A stretch of DNA of 64,000 nt from Dendrophyllia cribrosa (taxonomy: Eukaryota; Cnidaria; Anthozoa; Scleractinia; Dendrophylliidae): assembly GCA_024195265.1 (NCBI GenBank), contig JAJLRJ010000010.1, positions 38,386,798 to 38,450,797 of the forward strand. Direction: 5' to 3'. The notes under the pieces were generated by a model that made no database searches, was not told the DNA's origin, and worked only from the letters and a program-made list of their open reading frames with translations. The stretch's first letter is position 1, and every line of letters begins with the position of its first letter. Shown here piece by piece: positions 24,201-33,944 of the stretch. Position numbers and translations under genes: made by a program.

Positions 24201-27200
24201 AATTTGCCAGAAGGGGGAGGTACAATGTACTGTATATTGGACTGAAAAACATCAATAATTAAAATGAATTAAGAAAATGTTTCTCCCGCACTACTGGGAG
24301 CCGTTAAAGGATTTTAAAGTACTATTCTGTTGTTGTTTTTTTCTAGTGCATTTCTCATCAATTCACAAGACAGAATAATAAGAGTGTTTGACAGTCAGAT
24401 TGTGCTGTCCTGTCAAGGAACTGAGGGAGCAGAGCCTGAACCAATACAGAAACTTCAAGACCTTGTGAACAGGTGAAGATTTGAACTGGGTTAAATTCCA
24501 TTTTAACTTCATTAAATTATCGATCATTTACCGCATGGAGGTGTAGTGGTTAGCGCATCAGATTTCCAACCTGATGGTCGGTGGCTCGTGCCTGGTCTCT
24601 GCCGTCATGTTGTTTCCTTAGACAAGAAACTTTGCTCTATGTTGTCTCTCTCCACCCAGGTGTATTAATGGGTACTGGCAACATAATGCTGGGGGGGGAC
24701 CTTGTGATAAACTAGCATCCCATCCAGGGGAGAGTAGTAATACTCTCAGTCGCTTAAAGGGGCTATGTCACCATTTTTAGCGTTACTTTAAAAAGCCAAA
24801 ATACATCTTTATATCAGTGAAAACCCAAAAATAATGGCCCAGTTTTGTTAAAAATTATTGTACTAGTGCTCTAAAAGTAAAAATAAGTGTCTTGGGCTGC
24901 AGATGGCCAGGATGGAAATGGATTGTATCTTGAAAAAATTGGGCCAATTTTTTCAAGTTTATCGCTTGTGTCTAAGAAAATTCGCTAAAACTCCGATTAT
25001 GGTTTATTTTCTCTGCTTAAATTCACTTGATATCTTCCTGTTAGTGTTCTTTAAGCATTTCGTGTACGACAAAGGTACTTAGTTTTAATTTGGGACGGTT
25101 TTGACCCGAAAACCTCAAAATCACCATGACATATCTCCTTTAATGCCATGCTATTGAAACCGGGTTAAGCTCCAGCAGCTGACAGCCACTAGGCTCTTCA
25201 ATACTTTGCCTACAGGTGTTGAATAATCTTTCACCAATACATTGTTTTATGATTGATTCATATGATTGCTTATTTGCTAGAACGCTGTGGAAAAAATGCT
25301 GTTTCTCTGGAGATGGAGAATATATCTGTGCAGGTAACTGTGCTACAGTGTATTGTGTAACCCTTTAGTCCTCAATATCAAAATACAAATTCTCCTTTCT
25401 TGTGTCCATATGTTTCTTAAAGAAGTAGTGGGGAGAAGTTGTTAAAATATCCTGAGAATTCATCTTGGGCGATCTTGTCCTTAACTTTCATGACCTCTCT
25501 GATTGATTAAGCATTAATATTACAAGATGAAAATTGATGCTGATCATTATTGGAGCTTAAAGGAGCTTAATCTTGTCCCTGGTTACGTCTATCTGTACTT
25601 TTCTGTATTGAAGTGCAAAATGAAAGCAAACGTTTTAACCTATGACTGTTTTGTATTGTTGTAGGATCATCTCGAACTCATGCACTTTACATCTGGGAAA
25701 AGGGAGTTGGTAATCTGGTAAAGATTCTTCATGGAACAAAGGGTGAATTGTTACTTGAAGTAGTGGTGAGTTTTCAGGTGTTATTCTTGAAAATAATAAG
25801 GCTTGTGCCAGGCATTCAGATAGCAGAGTGGTGCAAAGGTAAAGTAAAGGAGCAATATTGTTTCTTTGTGTGCAGCTTTTGCTTATAAGAAGCTCCCTAC
25901 TATCTAAATGCCAGGGATAGGCTTGGAAATATCTTGCCCAGGGCATGACATTAACCTTTTAACTCCCAAGAGTGCCAAAATTCAAGGTAATTGACGAAAA
26001 ATCTCAAATTTCATTTTGTAAAATACTGAAAAACAAATGGTACCATGCAAAAGTCCTGCTGAAGAGGTTTCACTTGAATGGTCACACCATAGGATTTCAT
26101 CCACGGACTCAAAAGTTAGAACAAATGGTACCATGCAAAAGTACTGCTGAATAGGTTTCATTTGAATGGTCACACCATAGGATTTCATCAACAGACTCAA
26201 AAGTTAGAACTACATTGCATGTCTCCATAATTGACTTTGAGAGTGAACCAACAAAATTAGGCTAGTAAACATTTTAATTAGGTTAGAGCATTTCCATATT
26301 TCCACTAGCTTCTACATGTAAAAGAGTGTTTATTGCTGTTTTGTTTGTTCTTTTTTGTAATAATTGCATCTTTATTAAATCATCTTTACTAGTGGCACCC
26401 AATCCGACCAATCATAGCCTCGATTTCAAGCGGTGTTGTCTCGATTTGGGCTCAAAATCACGTGGTAAGCATACTACATAAAGTGATAAAATAATTTGAT
26501 TTTTCGACCCAAACAAGCTCTCCTTTGTCCAAATACCAACTGTATAGCGTCTTATGTTAACTGTCTACAGCTTTAAACAGACATTGTTGATCCTACCAGT
26601 ACGCAGGACGCATGTCATTTCTGAACCTAGTAAATGGCCTTGTTCGCCACAAGTCTCTTGTAGCTTAAAAAAAATGTAATGTAAATCTTTATTTAAACAC
26701 GGAGAATCATCAGTTAAGTTAATAATTAAAAATTAAAACTTGTACAACTGCTTTACATGATTGCCGTGTGGGAATCCGATATCTCAGATACTTTCTTAAT
26801 ACCCCGTTTAAACTGCCCAATAGAACAAACGCTTTTTAAATCTTGGGGCAAGTTGTTCCACAAACAGGCCCCGCTGTAGCAAAAACTTCGTTTTAGGTAA
26901 TTAGTATTTGGCTTGGGCAGCGAAAGCTTTCCTTCAAGATGTCTTAGGTTATAATCATTAACGTGGCGTTGAGTGAAGAGACATTGACATGGGGGAGGGG
27001 TCTGTTCACAGACTTTACCTTTTGAGCCCAAAAAGCGAGCGCGCGAGTGCGAGCGCGGAACGCGAGAACGAGTCCGGAGGGCGAGAAAAAAGGGAAAGTC
27101 TGTGGACTTCTTTTGAGTAAAGACGCTTTTTTGACCCCTCCCCCATGTCAACACCTTATCGTTATCACCTCTGCCTTGGCTATAATTGACGTAATTGCAT

Positions 27201-30200
27201 TTATAGTGTGCGGTGTCTGGCACGTGTTGGAGTATGTTGTCTCTGAAACAAAAACTCCAAGAGAGGCCGAAAACCAAAGCAATGCGGACCGTCGGATTTC
27301 TGTAGGATATGTGGATGTTCGTTTTCCATCCGTACGGGTAATTTTCGTAAGATTGGAACGGACAATTTATTCCACGAAACTGTCCGTCAAGGTGTTACCA
27401 GACGCACGTTGGCGGACGTTTTGAGCGATATTGGGTTCGTTGTTTCAGAAAATGAAGAGAGATCAACCAGTACCACAACATAACTTTTGGTTTGTTGCTG
27501 TTTTGCAGACGAAAACAACTGATAAATTAGACTTTTCCCGAAACCAGTGGGAAGAATGGCGACGACGTCCTTCGCCTCGAGCAAGCTTAAAATAGCTTCT
27601 TTCTGTTCTTCTTTAAGGGCAGGAATACCAGTATACTTTTCAACACACTCGTCCAGCAAACGCTCCATGATCTACTTTGTTCATCGCTGATCGAAAACCA
27701 AAGTTTCAGTGAAAGAAACTGAGAGAAACAAGTTTGTTTACATGTCGGTTTCGTGTGTGTCGTTTGCAAATTGAAAAATGTCGTGGTGAGCGCCTCGAAG
27801 TGATGGCAGTTGTTGTTAATCGCATGACGCGCGACTGATGGCCGTTGACATGATGATGACAGTTTAATCGCCTTTTAGCGAATGGCATTTTTCTTTTTCA
27901 GGAAAAACCTAAATTCACTTTTTTTAGAAAGAAGTCCACAGACCCTATTTATTTTTTCTGTCGCCCTAGGGGCTCGTTCTCGCGCTACGCGCTCGCACTC
28001 GCACGCGTTCGCTGGGCTAAAAATAAATCGGTCTGTAGACAGACTACTTGTAGCTCAGTGGTTAGAGCATCCGACCGGTGTGTGAACCTAGTAAATGGCC
28101 TTGCTCGCCACAAGTCTCTCGTAGCTCAGTGGTCAGAGCATTCGACCGGTGCACGGAAAGCCATGGTTTCAATTACCGTTTGGGACTCACTCATGACGCT
28201 ATGAATATTACCGATACATCTTACTCATGACATTACTTTTCGGGGAAAAAATAACTTGTTAACTTATTTGATGTTTGGATTTTTTATCAAACAGGAAAAC
28301 TGGAGCGCATTTGCGCCAGACTTCAAAGAGCTGGACGAAAACGTAGAATATGAAGAAAAGGAAAATGAATTCGACATAGTGAGTATAGCACAGTCCAGGG
28401 TTTACCAGCTTAAGAATTTTCAAGCTACATCCAAAAATGAAACGAGAAGACATCATTTCTCAGATAGATTCATAGAATTAAGTCTTAACATTGATGCATA
28501 CGGGAACAGTTTGTTAACAGGTGGTTTAATTAATAAAGAGGTTTCTTTCCAAAGAAGCTCTGGTGCTGCATCAATGGGGGAGTGAAACATGAAAATGTGG
28601 CTTTATCAATTGGCCCGCGTAAAAAGATTAAAAAGTTGACGTTTCGAGCGCTAGCTAGATGGGTCAGAGCACAAGTTTAAGACAGGGCTCCGCAAGCATG
28701 CTTTGATTGTTTTTGGTGTGCGTTAGTTAACAGAAGCCGTTGTTTTATTTGTCTATTTTGCAGGAAGATGAAGACGAAGAAGCCGAAGTACCTTCTGAAA
28801 CAGAAGCAGGAGAAGAAGATGAAGTTGATGTGTGCGCGGTGGAAAGAATTCCCGCTCTGTGTAGCAGGTGCAAACACAAATAAAAATATGACAACTTTCT
28901 CAGTAAATGTCTCACTCAGAGCAGTTTTAATCCAGGCCAATAATAGATCTTAAACTGGACGCTAAAAACCTCGCCGGGACCAAGAATAACGGGGTGTCCG
29001 TATTAAGCGGATGTTTGTAAAGCGGGTTTCCACCGTTATCACTCTTGACAATCACTGCAAACGAAGACAATCTAATGAACCAATCAGAACTCGAAGCAAA
29101 TACATATGTCCAACGTTATCAAGTCACGATTGGTTTGGATTTTACTTCTGATTGCTTGATAAAGTGGCGCGAGATTTTTAAGCAATCACAAAGCGTAGTA
29201 ATGAAAAACGCAAGGTAAAGTGTATAGAGCGATTTATAATAACCCTTGTGTTTGAAATTCAATGTTGTAATTAGTATTTGTCTGTTTGTTCATATTTAGT
29301 CAGAACTGTATTTTATTGTTTTTAATGTAATGGACCCGCAGTAATTGGCTGCAGTAATTGGCTGCAGTAATTGGCTGTTGCGATCACCCAGCCAATTTAT
29401 CTTCTGTTGTTATTTATTTTTGTTATGCTTATTTGTTCCTTGGCGAAGCTAACAAAATAAAAATAAATAAATAATTGAGTGTCGAAATTTGCAGTGTACG
29501 CCTTGTGATTGGCTAAAAACATTTCGCGCCACTTTATCCGCGGCTACCAATCAGAAGTAAAATCAGAACCAATCGTGACTTGCTCGCACGCGTTTTCCCG
29601 CGCTTAGCGCCGGCTGCATGTATTTGCTACAAGTTCTGATTGGTTCATCTGATTGTCTGCCTTTGTTGTGATTGGTCAAAGTAATTACTTTGGTTTTGGT
29701 TTTATTTAAGCAAAATTACTTTCCGCGCTCAATTGAAGACCGCTCTAATAGAATTTTGTTGTAATGTTGCAGTGATGAAGACAATGATGAAGACCTGGAC
29801 TCTATTTACTACCTGCCAGTAGCTCCAGAAATTGATGATCCTGAGGAAACTGGCTGGACTCAAGAGGTATGCTGCATTAAAGGCGCTAGGTCATGGGAAT
29901 TTTTTCTTTTTTTTTCATCAAAATTTTGCTTAAGTAATGACCATGTATCTTTGCTCATACAACAAATGTTCCTACTAGAACTCCAACAAGAAGATATCAA
30001 GTGAGTTCTCAAAGGAAAGTCAAACGATAATTAAATTACTTTTCAGACAGAAAAAAAAATGAAAAAAAAAGGCAGTTGCAACTTCGTTTCATCCTAGGTA
30101 TCCGCAGCCAAAGACATTTGTCAATAAAATAAATTGTATAAGAGCGTCTTCAGTTGAGTATCGTAAAACTAAAACCAAAGTAATTTCTTTGGCCAATCAC

Positions 30201-31260
30201 AACAGGCGTAGTTAATTCAGTAAACCAATCACAACCCGAAGCAAATACATGTAGCCGGCACCAAGCGCGGGAAAACGCGCGCGAGCAATTGTTTTTAGTT
30301 TCACTTCTGATTGGTTAAGAAAGTGGCGCGAGATTTTTTAGCCAATCACAAAGCGTAGCAATGCAAAACCAATGCAATAGGGAAATTACTTTCGACACTC
30401 GATTGAAAACCGCTCTAATGTTTATCTCACGATATAGTTTCATTGTAATGGTAATTTTACCAAAACTGGACTGTTATTTTTAGGTTTTCATTGATGTTTA
30501 GTAGTATGGCGTTCACTGTATCATCGAAAGCAATTTTTCTTGTTTCTCTGTTTGTTTTTATAGAACGATACACATGCCCATGATTCCGAACGCAAAAGAA
30601 CCGCTACTCAGGAGACTGGGGAGGAATCACAAAAGAAGAAGATCAAAGTGATTGACATTCGCCACAGTTCAAGTGAACATCGCCAGGACAGTAAAACACA
30701 CGGTATGTTCCATTATAGCACGACAAAGACTGCGCAAGCTAATTTATTCCTTTTGAACCCGTGAATGCGCGAAGCGTTCAACGAGTTGTAGCGTTTGAGG
30801 GAATATTTCAATCGATCGCTCGATCGGCTGTGAAGTTTGAGCCCGCGATATGTAATGGCCACTTGTCTTACCCATGGAGACGGCGTTGGGGGGAGGGGAG
30901 GGTGGGGAGTTGGACGCAGGGGTTTGGGGATCGGTGGAGCAAAACGCCTAAGAGAGGGGAGGGTCCGAAGGTGTGCTGAATCTATTATTTTGAGTGTATC
31001 GTATTCACGAGTTGGCTCACAGGAACCTTTGATTTAACTGAAAGATCTATATGATCGTATCTGATGTGCTTTCCAAGTAACAGCCTTAAACTGATTTTAT
31101 TCTTTTTCCTTTTAATTGTATTTTAGGAAAGCACAAGAACAAACCTTCTCCGTCAGAAGTGACGCCAGCTGCAGACCCAGAGAACGGCGACATTATTGTG
31201 GCTAAAACAAACGAGCTGGATCAACAAGCGAATTTAGACACGGACTCAGTCTTTGAATAA
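18292..31260 (+). CDS. RBBP5: RBBP5, WD40 subunit of COMPASS/MLL H3K4 methyltransferase (17 exons, complete)
   Basis: Exons: 18292-18310, 21113-21138, 21247-21419, 22321-22461, 23084-23171, 23273-23344, 23428-23457, 24140-24219, 24347-24472, 25281-25333, 25665-25765, 26393-26464, 28295-28378, 28764-28867, 29773-29866, 30564-30702, 31127-31260. All phases agree and give 511 codons plus stop; the vertebrate protein is slightly longer (538). The N-terminus [15 protein letters not shown] and [18 protein letters not shown] are diagnostic. The first 325 residues form the WD40 propeller. The acidic stretch after [20 protein letters not shown] is the ASH2L-binding region, and EVDV followed by [15 protein letters not shown] is the WDR5-binding segment. 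The C-tail is lysine-rich and shorter than in vertebrates. Its partners are WDR5, ASH2L and DPY30, and it acts in the nucleus. A poly(A) signal AATAAA lies at 31638. Introns carry many transposons, none of which breaks an exon. Confidence 0.95.
18691..18877. mobile_element. Palindromic MITE in RBBP5 intron 1
   Basis: Two arms of about 85 bases are inverted copies (GTGCATTATTGAGTTATATA against TATATAACTCAACAATGCAC; GAATTTTTAAGAACAC against GTGTTCTTAAAAATTC) with a loop of about 10 bases. Outer ends are AGAAATAAAAAA and its complement. No coding content. Confidence 0.75.
19535..20548. mobile_element. piggyBac-like non-autonomous element, copy 2
   Basis: About 1,014 bp, bounded by TTAA (19531-19534 and 20549-20552) with ends CCCATTCACACCTGAGG and the complement of CCCATTGACACCTGAATC. 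It is nearly the same sequence as 4336-5346 throughout, in the same orientation, including CCGCGGCATATTTTGGAAGT. It lies in RBBP5 intron 1. Confidence 0.82.
20891..21030 (+). mobile_element. AT-rich palindromic MITE, copy 3
   Basis: Starts GTTGTGTTTCTTGGTTTAA and ends TTTTAACCACAAC. The centre is CTCAGAATATGGTAATAA followed by ATCTGAGACAAAGGAAAA. Same family as 13340-13457 and 13724-13877. Confidence 0.65.
23571..24097 (+). mobile_element. hAT fragment with BED zinc-finger remnant
   Basis: The ends TAGTGGTGTAACGATT and CGTTACACCCCA are inverted (shared GGTGTAACGATT), and the direct repeat ACGTAATAG flanks both sides (23562-23570, 24098-24106), as for hAT elements (8-bp duplications, here 8 or 9). 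An open frame at 23641-24123 includes [14 protein letters not shown] and TICKKHLHN, the pattern of a BED zinc finger from a hAT transposase. The DDE catalytic region is absent, so this is an internally deleted copy. It lies in RBBP5 intron 7. Confidence 0.75.
24538..25190 (+). repeat. tRNA-derived SINE interrupted by a TTAA MITE
   Basis: The head GTAGTGGTTAGCGCATCAG resembles a tRNA A box. The body matches 2858-3090 in the opposite orientation. The SINE runs 24538-24753, is split at a TTAA by the 390-bp MITE at 24754-25143, and resumes with ATTGAAACCGGGTTAAGC. Confidence 0.65.
24754..25143. mobile_element. TTAA MITE (AGGGGCTATGTCAC), copy 2
   Basis: TTAA-flanked element with ends AGGGGCTATGTCA and the complement of AGGAGATATGTCA. 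It is similar over its length to 8055-8440 (both contain ATGGCCAGGATGGAAATGGA). The flanking SINE reads through the TTAA and so gives the empty site. Confidence 0.78.
25361..25567 (+). repeat. Dispersed ~200-bp repeat, copy 3
   Basis: Same family as 4086-4300 and 7510-7712 (AAGAAGTAGTGGGGAGAA, GAGAATTCATCTTG). It lies in RBBP5 intron 10. Confidence 0.55.
26033..26208 (+). repeat. Two-copy 88-bp tandem duplication
   Basis: Two adjacent copies of an 88-base unit start at 26033 and 26121 (ACAAATGGTACCATGCAAAA). Shared text includes GGTCACACCATAGGATTTCA. Only a few substitutions separate the copies, so the duplication is recent. It lies in RBBP5 intron 11. Confidence 0.8.
26670..26985 (-). pseudogene. 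3' end of a non-LTR retrotransposon reverse transcriptase
   Basis: The minus strand encodes a tail typical of cnidarian LINE reverse transcriptases, with [20 protein letters not shown] and [13 protein letters not shown]. Only the last 80 or so residues remain; the polymerase motifs and endonuclease are missing. The low-coordinate side ends in an A-rich/T-rich region near 26668, which fits a 5'-truncated insertion. It lies in RBBP5 intron 12. Confidence 0.65.
27018..28022. mobile_element. Inverted-arm element carrying a RecQ-like exon
   Basis: The GC-rich left arm at 27018-27112 and the right arm at 27925-28022 are inverted copies (shared phrases GTGCGAGTGCGAGCGCG-like, GCGAGAACGAG, GTCTGTGGACTTCTTT), about 80% alike by eye. 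Between them lie the helicase exon at 27387-27668 and its likely upstream region. The left arm is itself flanked by a second inverted motif, GACATGGGGGAGGGGTC (about 26984) and GACCCCTCCCCCATGTC (about 27133), so its history is layered. Confidence 0.5.
27387..27668 (-). pseudogene. RecQ-like helicase first-exon fragment
   Basis: The translation begins at an ATG and contains [20 protein letters not shown] followed by [14 protein letters not shown], the motif 0/I (Walker A) block of RecQ-family DNA helicases. Only about 60 residues are helicase; the open frame then drifts into unrelated sequence. Motifs II-VI (DEAH box and RQC) are absent from the rest of the intron. Position inside RBBP5 intron 12, on the opposite strand and between inverted arms, suggests a captured gene fragment rather than a functional gene. 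Confidence 0.7.
28030..28200 (+). repeat. tRNA-like SINE heads, two copies
   Basis: GTAGCTCAGTGGTTAGAGC at 28042 and GTAGCTCAGTGGTCAGAGC at about 28122 are tRNA A-box-like, followed by CCGACCGGTG and a GGTTTCAATTACC phrase in B-box position. No cloverleaf closes, so these are tRNA-derived SINE heads, not tRNA genes. The text AACCTAGTAAATGGCCTTG just before the second copy also occurs at 26624. Confidence 0.55.
29040..29222 (-). repeat. CCAAT/E2F-like MITE, partial copy
   Basis: Contains AACCAATCAGAACTCGAAGC, TTGATAAAGTGGCGCGAGAT and AGCAATCACAAAGCGTAG, the shared phrases of the family seen at 29478-29756 and 30142-30420. It lies in RBBP5 intron 14. Confidence 0.55.
29478..29756 (+). mobile_element. 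CCAAT/E2F-like MITE, full copy
   Basis: Begins near GAGTGTCGAAATTTGCAG and ends AATTGAAGACCGCTCTAAT. The interior has GTGATTGGCTAAAAAC, ACCAATCAGAAGTAAAA and GTTTTCCCGCGCTTAG. The copy at 30142-30420 is its reverse complement, so the two flank RBBP5 exon 15 as an inverted pair. Confidence 0.65.
30142..30420 (-). mobile_element. CCAAT/E2F-like MITE, inverted partner
   Basis: Starts AGAGCGTCTTCAGTTGAG and ends CGATTGAAAACCGCTCTAAT. Contains GCCAATCACAA, CCAAGCGCGGGAAAACG and GTGGCGCGAGATTTTTTAG. It is the reverse complement of 29478-29756. It lies in RBBP5 intron 15. Confidence 0.65.
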
Positions 31261-31928
31261 CGCTCTGACGCTCTGGACGTTCATAACAAACGCAAAGAAC
31301 CAATCAGAACTCGAAGCAAAACCAAGCGCGCGAAAAATTTCCACTCTGTGCCAAGCGCGGGAAACATGCACCTGGTGCCAAGCGCGGGAAAAAGACGTAA
31401 CATTTGGTGAAAGCGCAAACAAGGGGTTTCTTTTAATCATTTACAGAGCGCTGTAAACGCGAAAACATGTGAAAGTGATAGCTATTCTTACATCAGAGTA
31501 TCATCCATCATGAACTGGCACCTCTGGTTGTTTTTCGTCCTCTCTGTTTTGTTATTTGGCGGTTTTTTTGCAAGCCACTGTAACAAGTCCACATTAAATT
31601 ATTTCGAACTTGGCTCGTCAAAAAAGATGTTGTACATAATAAACGCATTTTTATTCTCAATTACTTTACTTGTAATCAAGACTCATTAGTTTTATCTACT
31701 CATCGTGTGCTTTAGTGTCTTATTAAATCGCCCTGTGGGAAATAGAATTAAGTTTACACTACAAAACAATCTGTTTTGTAGCCGGCTACTCTCGGGGAAG
31801 CGAGCACGAAAGTAGCTGGCGTGCATTTCCGCTGCGGCTTGCGAGGAAAGGTGAGAAAACAACCACCTTCTGTGCCACACACTCTCCTCAGACCCTTTGG
31901 TCCAAGGGCACGTTCGTACACCGAACTA
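31261..31928. other. RBBP5 3' region and spacer
   Basis: Directly after the RBBP5 stop there is a fragment of the CCAAT/E2F-like repeat with three close copies of CCAAGCGCG (about 31320-31390), then the RBBP5 poly(A) signal at 31638-31643. I see no other gene. Confidence 0.5.
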
Positions 31929-32161
31929 TTAAAGGGATAGTATCACGAGGTTACACGCGCGGCACTGTTCACTATTCTTGCACCGGAATGTTGGACATAT
32001 CACTGTTAAAAGTGATTTTTTTCTTTCTTTTGGCTATCAAAACGGATTTTTTGATTCAACAAATACCTCCACTTCTCGACGGCCTTTTTGAATTTGCGGA
32101 ATTAAACTTGAAAAGTGGGCCGACGTTTTCAAGTTTCGACCTCGTGATACTATCCCTTTAA
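31929..32161. mobile_element. TTAA MITE with 18-bp perfect termini
   Basis: Ends AGGGATAGTATCACGAGG and its exact complement, bounded by TTAA on both sides. 233 bp including the target sites. It belongs to the same terminal-motif group as 8055-8440 and 24754-25143, though the interior differs. Confidence 0.78.
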
Positions 32162-32289
32162 ACTTGCTCATACCCTGGGCACTAAACGTTTCAAACTAGC
32201 GGCAAAACATACAGCCTAAGGGACGGACTACTTCAGAAATTTCATTATTTTGTTTTAATTTAGTAATTTTGGGTAATTTAAAAGGGAAA

Positions 32290-32910
32290 ACGCCTTTGGT
32301 CACTGCAGGGAGAAATAGTTTCGCTTTTCAGCTCTGCATTTTAATAGTTTGTCACGACACCTTTTCTGGTGTAAGTCCCATTTCCGCAATTCTCAGTTTG
32401 TTCGGTGAATACTTCTTTCCTTTTGAATGTCACGGGATTGCAAGAGATTGCAAGAAGAGATGTCATGATACCTTCTTGGAATCAATAAGTCACGAAAACC
32501 TCCACGCTTTTGAATTTAATCGCACTACAGTGAGAAACACTTTCGCTTTTGAGCCCACATGTATTTAATACTTTGTCACGACACCTCGGCATCAATGTGT
32601 CACGTGTCTTCGAAGAAGTCTCACTTCCGCTTTTTATGCAGTATTCTGTTGTGGTTTACCTTCGCTCAGCTCAGTTCAATGTCTCCGCAACACAAGGAGG
32701 ATATTTTCTTTTTTGAGCTCTGTTTTAACGTGTATTAGGGGAGGAGCCAATTCCGCTTTTGAATTCTCACGTTGTTCCGCTTCGAGGAAAACTAATTTGT
32801 TTTTGGAGGTCACGCATTTGAGCTCTATATTCAGGCCTTGACAACACCTTGTTGGAATTTAAGTGTTAGAGTCGGGAAAGTCCCACTTTCGCTTTCGAAG
32901 GACAACGAAA
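32290..32910 (+). repeat. Degenerate tandem repeat
   Basis: Recurrent, diverged units carry TTTCGCTTTT(GAGC), TTTGTCACGACACCT and GTCCCA(CT)TTTCCGC at irregular spacing of about 100-200 bases. It is an old satellite-like array. Small open frames here have no domain. Confidence 0.45.
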
Positions 32911-33944
32911 GGCGAGGAATAACTGGGTGTGCGCGGTTAGAAACTTGCACAAGATAAAACTCTTTTATTATGGGGAACGGCGATACGAAAATCGTGAGTA
33001 CAACTTTATATGCAGTGTTGTGAGACGAAATCATGTTTCTATTAATAGGGTTGCATACTATTTGATGATACTAGTTTTCGTCGTAATGTGCTCTCGCCTC
33101 TCGTTCAAGGAAGAAGGTTCACGACTCCACATTGAAGGTCTCTGTTTTAATTTACTTTACTTTATTACCTCGAAAACCTTTTTTCCTTTGTTTTTCTTAA
33201 GAACGTAAAAAAAAACTAAGAATATTTTGCAATCGGATAAGACCAAACGTATATGCATATTCTGGTTTTGCAATTTCTATTCCGGGAACTTGCCACACCA
33301 TACAGACTGACGACATCCAACAGTTCGTTTAAAACATTTATGCATCCATTTATATACTAAACTTCAATAGATTTACAGCGTCCTTTAGATAGTAAGGAAG
33401 AAAAAAAATTAAAAAATATAGATTGTGGACAGTATGTGGACCCTGGTCCGGCACTAAAGGACATAATTTCGTATATCTTACTTGAATCGACACTTCATGA
33501 GCTAAAATTTTGCCTGGAGATAGCTTTTATGGTTTTCTAATACATCTCAACCTAAAAACTTCCCTCCTCAAATACTTTTCTCGTAATTCGAAAAATAGTG
33601 GTCTTGCTCGCGGGCCCTTGGACCGGCATTATGGCCCCAGGTCCGGCACTCGTATAAGGACACGAAAAGTAACCCTTAATGCCGATAATTTCACAGGCAG
33701 CCCAACCGTGGTGTGTGAGTCACATCAAATTACAGATTCGAAGCCGGTACACAGTTGGTACACAGTAATGAAATATAGGTAAAAATACGATTTGTCACGG
33801 AATTGAGAAGCGATAGAAAAATCGAAAATATTACACAATAAAGACTTCTTACCTTTACTTTATTGTCCCTTGATGTGTCCTAACCGGTTTAAATGCATTT
33901 TTACCACTTTTGTCACTCGCCCCACTATACATACAGAAAATGAG

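Noticed and set aside
27387..27668. Functional RecQ helicase gene
   Set aside because: Only the Walker A exon is present; motifs II-VI and further exons were not found in the intron.
28030..28200. True tRNA genes
   Set aside because: Only the A-box and a poor B-box are present; no acceptor stem or anticodon arm closes.
28256..28585. 109-residue frame as a separate gene
   Set aside because: It is RBBP5 exon 13 read through its donor into the intron.
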